NCBI GenBank assembly: GCA_958452575.1
Contig: CAUDUM010000002.1
Coordinates: 438,204 to 502,203 of the forward strand
Direction: 5' to 3'
From: an uncultured Eggerthellaceae bacterium
GTDB taxonomy: Bacteria; Actinomycetota; Coriobacteriia; Coriobacteriales; Eggerthellaceae
DNA: 64,000 bases
The notes under the pieces are model-generated. The model worked only from the letters and a program-made list of their open reading frames with translations, searched no databases and had not been told where the DNA came from. Below are positions 63,919 through 64,000 of the stretch, piece by piece. The stretch's first letter is position 1. Each line of letters opens with the position of its first letter. The position numbers and the translations under genes are program-made.

Positions 63919-64000
63919 TGGGGGGGGGGCGACCCCCCCGCCCCCCCCCACCACACAACACACCACCCCACAGACACCGCACACCCGGCACGCCGCCCAC
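63919..64000. other. Low-complexity G/C runs at the right edge
   Basis: After copy B the sequence becomes long G and C runs followed by CA-rich simple sequence, unlike the rest of the window. It looks like a contig end or sequencing artefact rather than genuine genome sequence. Confidence 0.6.

Overview
This 64 kb window is high-GC DNA with GTG and TTG starts, strong AAGGAG ribosome binding sites and short intergenic gaps. The gene content is anaerobic and actinobacterial in style: a FeoA-FeoB fusion, rubrerythrin, EFR1-type flavodoxin/ferredoxin, DUF362 protein, HrcA/CIRCE control and citramalate synthase. The best guess is a gut or rumen Coriobacteriia member (Eggerthellaceae/Coriobacteriaceae-like). 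That is inferred from gene style, not from a marker gene. I saw no rRNA, tRNA, CRISPR array or insertion sequence.

Layout. 1-6.5 kb: DUF362 protein (cut by the left edge), TetR regulator, monoglyceride-lipase-like hydrolase, a nuclease-like orphan gene surrounded by GCGCTAATC dyads and tandem repeats, and an MFS transporter. 6.6-14.5 kb: FeoAB, a glycine riboswitch driving an AGCS symporter, a Nudix protein, EFR1 flavodoxin/ferredoxin, an FMN reductase. 14.2-17.9 kb: leuS-truA-small protein operon.

18.2-43.8 kb is the centre of interest. Four minus-strand genes encode an atypical J-like protein, a zinc-ribbon GTPase, a GAP1-like GTPase-associated protein and a transglutaminase-like protein. 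After an embedded CitMHS-type antiporter comes a minus-strand GrpE-like, lidless Hsp70 and Hsp70-VWA set. Divergent from it is a plus-strand run: NACHT NTPase, YbjN-like protein, 1081-aa orphan, tiny membrane protein, membrane-anchored zinc-ribbon GTPase, coiled-coil protein, two more possible YbjN-like proteins and a CbxX-type AAA+ ATPase. Together this looks like a chaperone/GTPase/STAND machine resembling the multi-NTPase conflict systems predicted by comparative genomics. The arrangement here, with its own Hsp70/J/GrpE set, may be undescribed.

44-64 kb: Wzx-like flippase, guaB (Tritrichomonas-type IMPDH), a polar amino acid ABC transporter, M18 aminopeptidase, RlmA-like methyltransferase, a giant MacB/FtsX-type ABC protein, rubrerythrin, YfcE phosphodiesterase, CIRCE-controlled Hsp20, a Sir2/Nudix/nicotinamidase-type NAD cluster, a TrpR-like regulator and cimA.

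A second notable signal is a non-coding element present three times (27903-28020, 48728-48852, 63792-63918). It has two conserved internal strands, and the sequences of its outer arms and inner hairpin change between copies while staying complementary, as expected for a conserved structure. Several short GGGAC-GTCC palindromes are scattered between genes.
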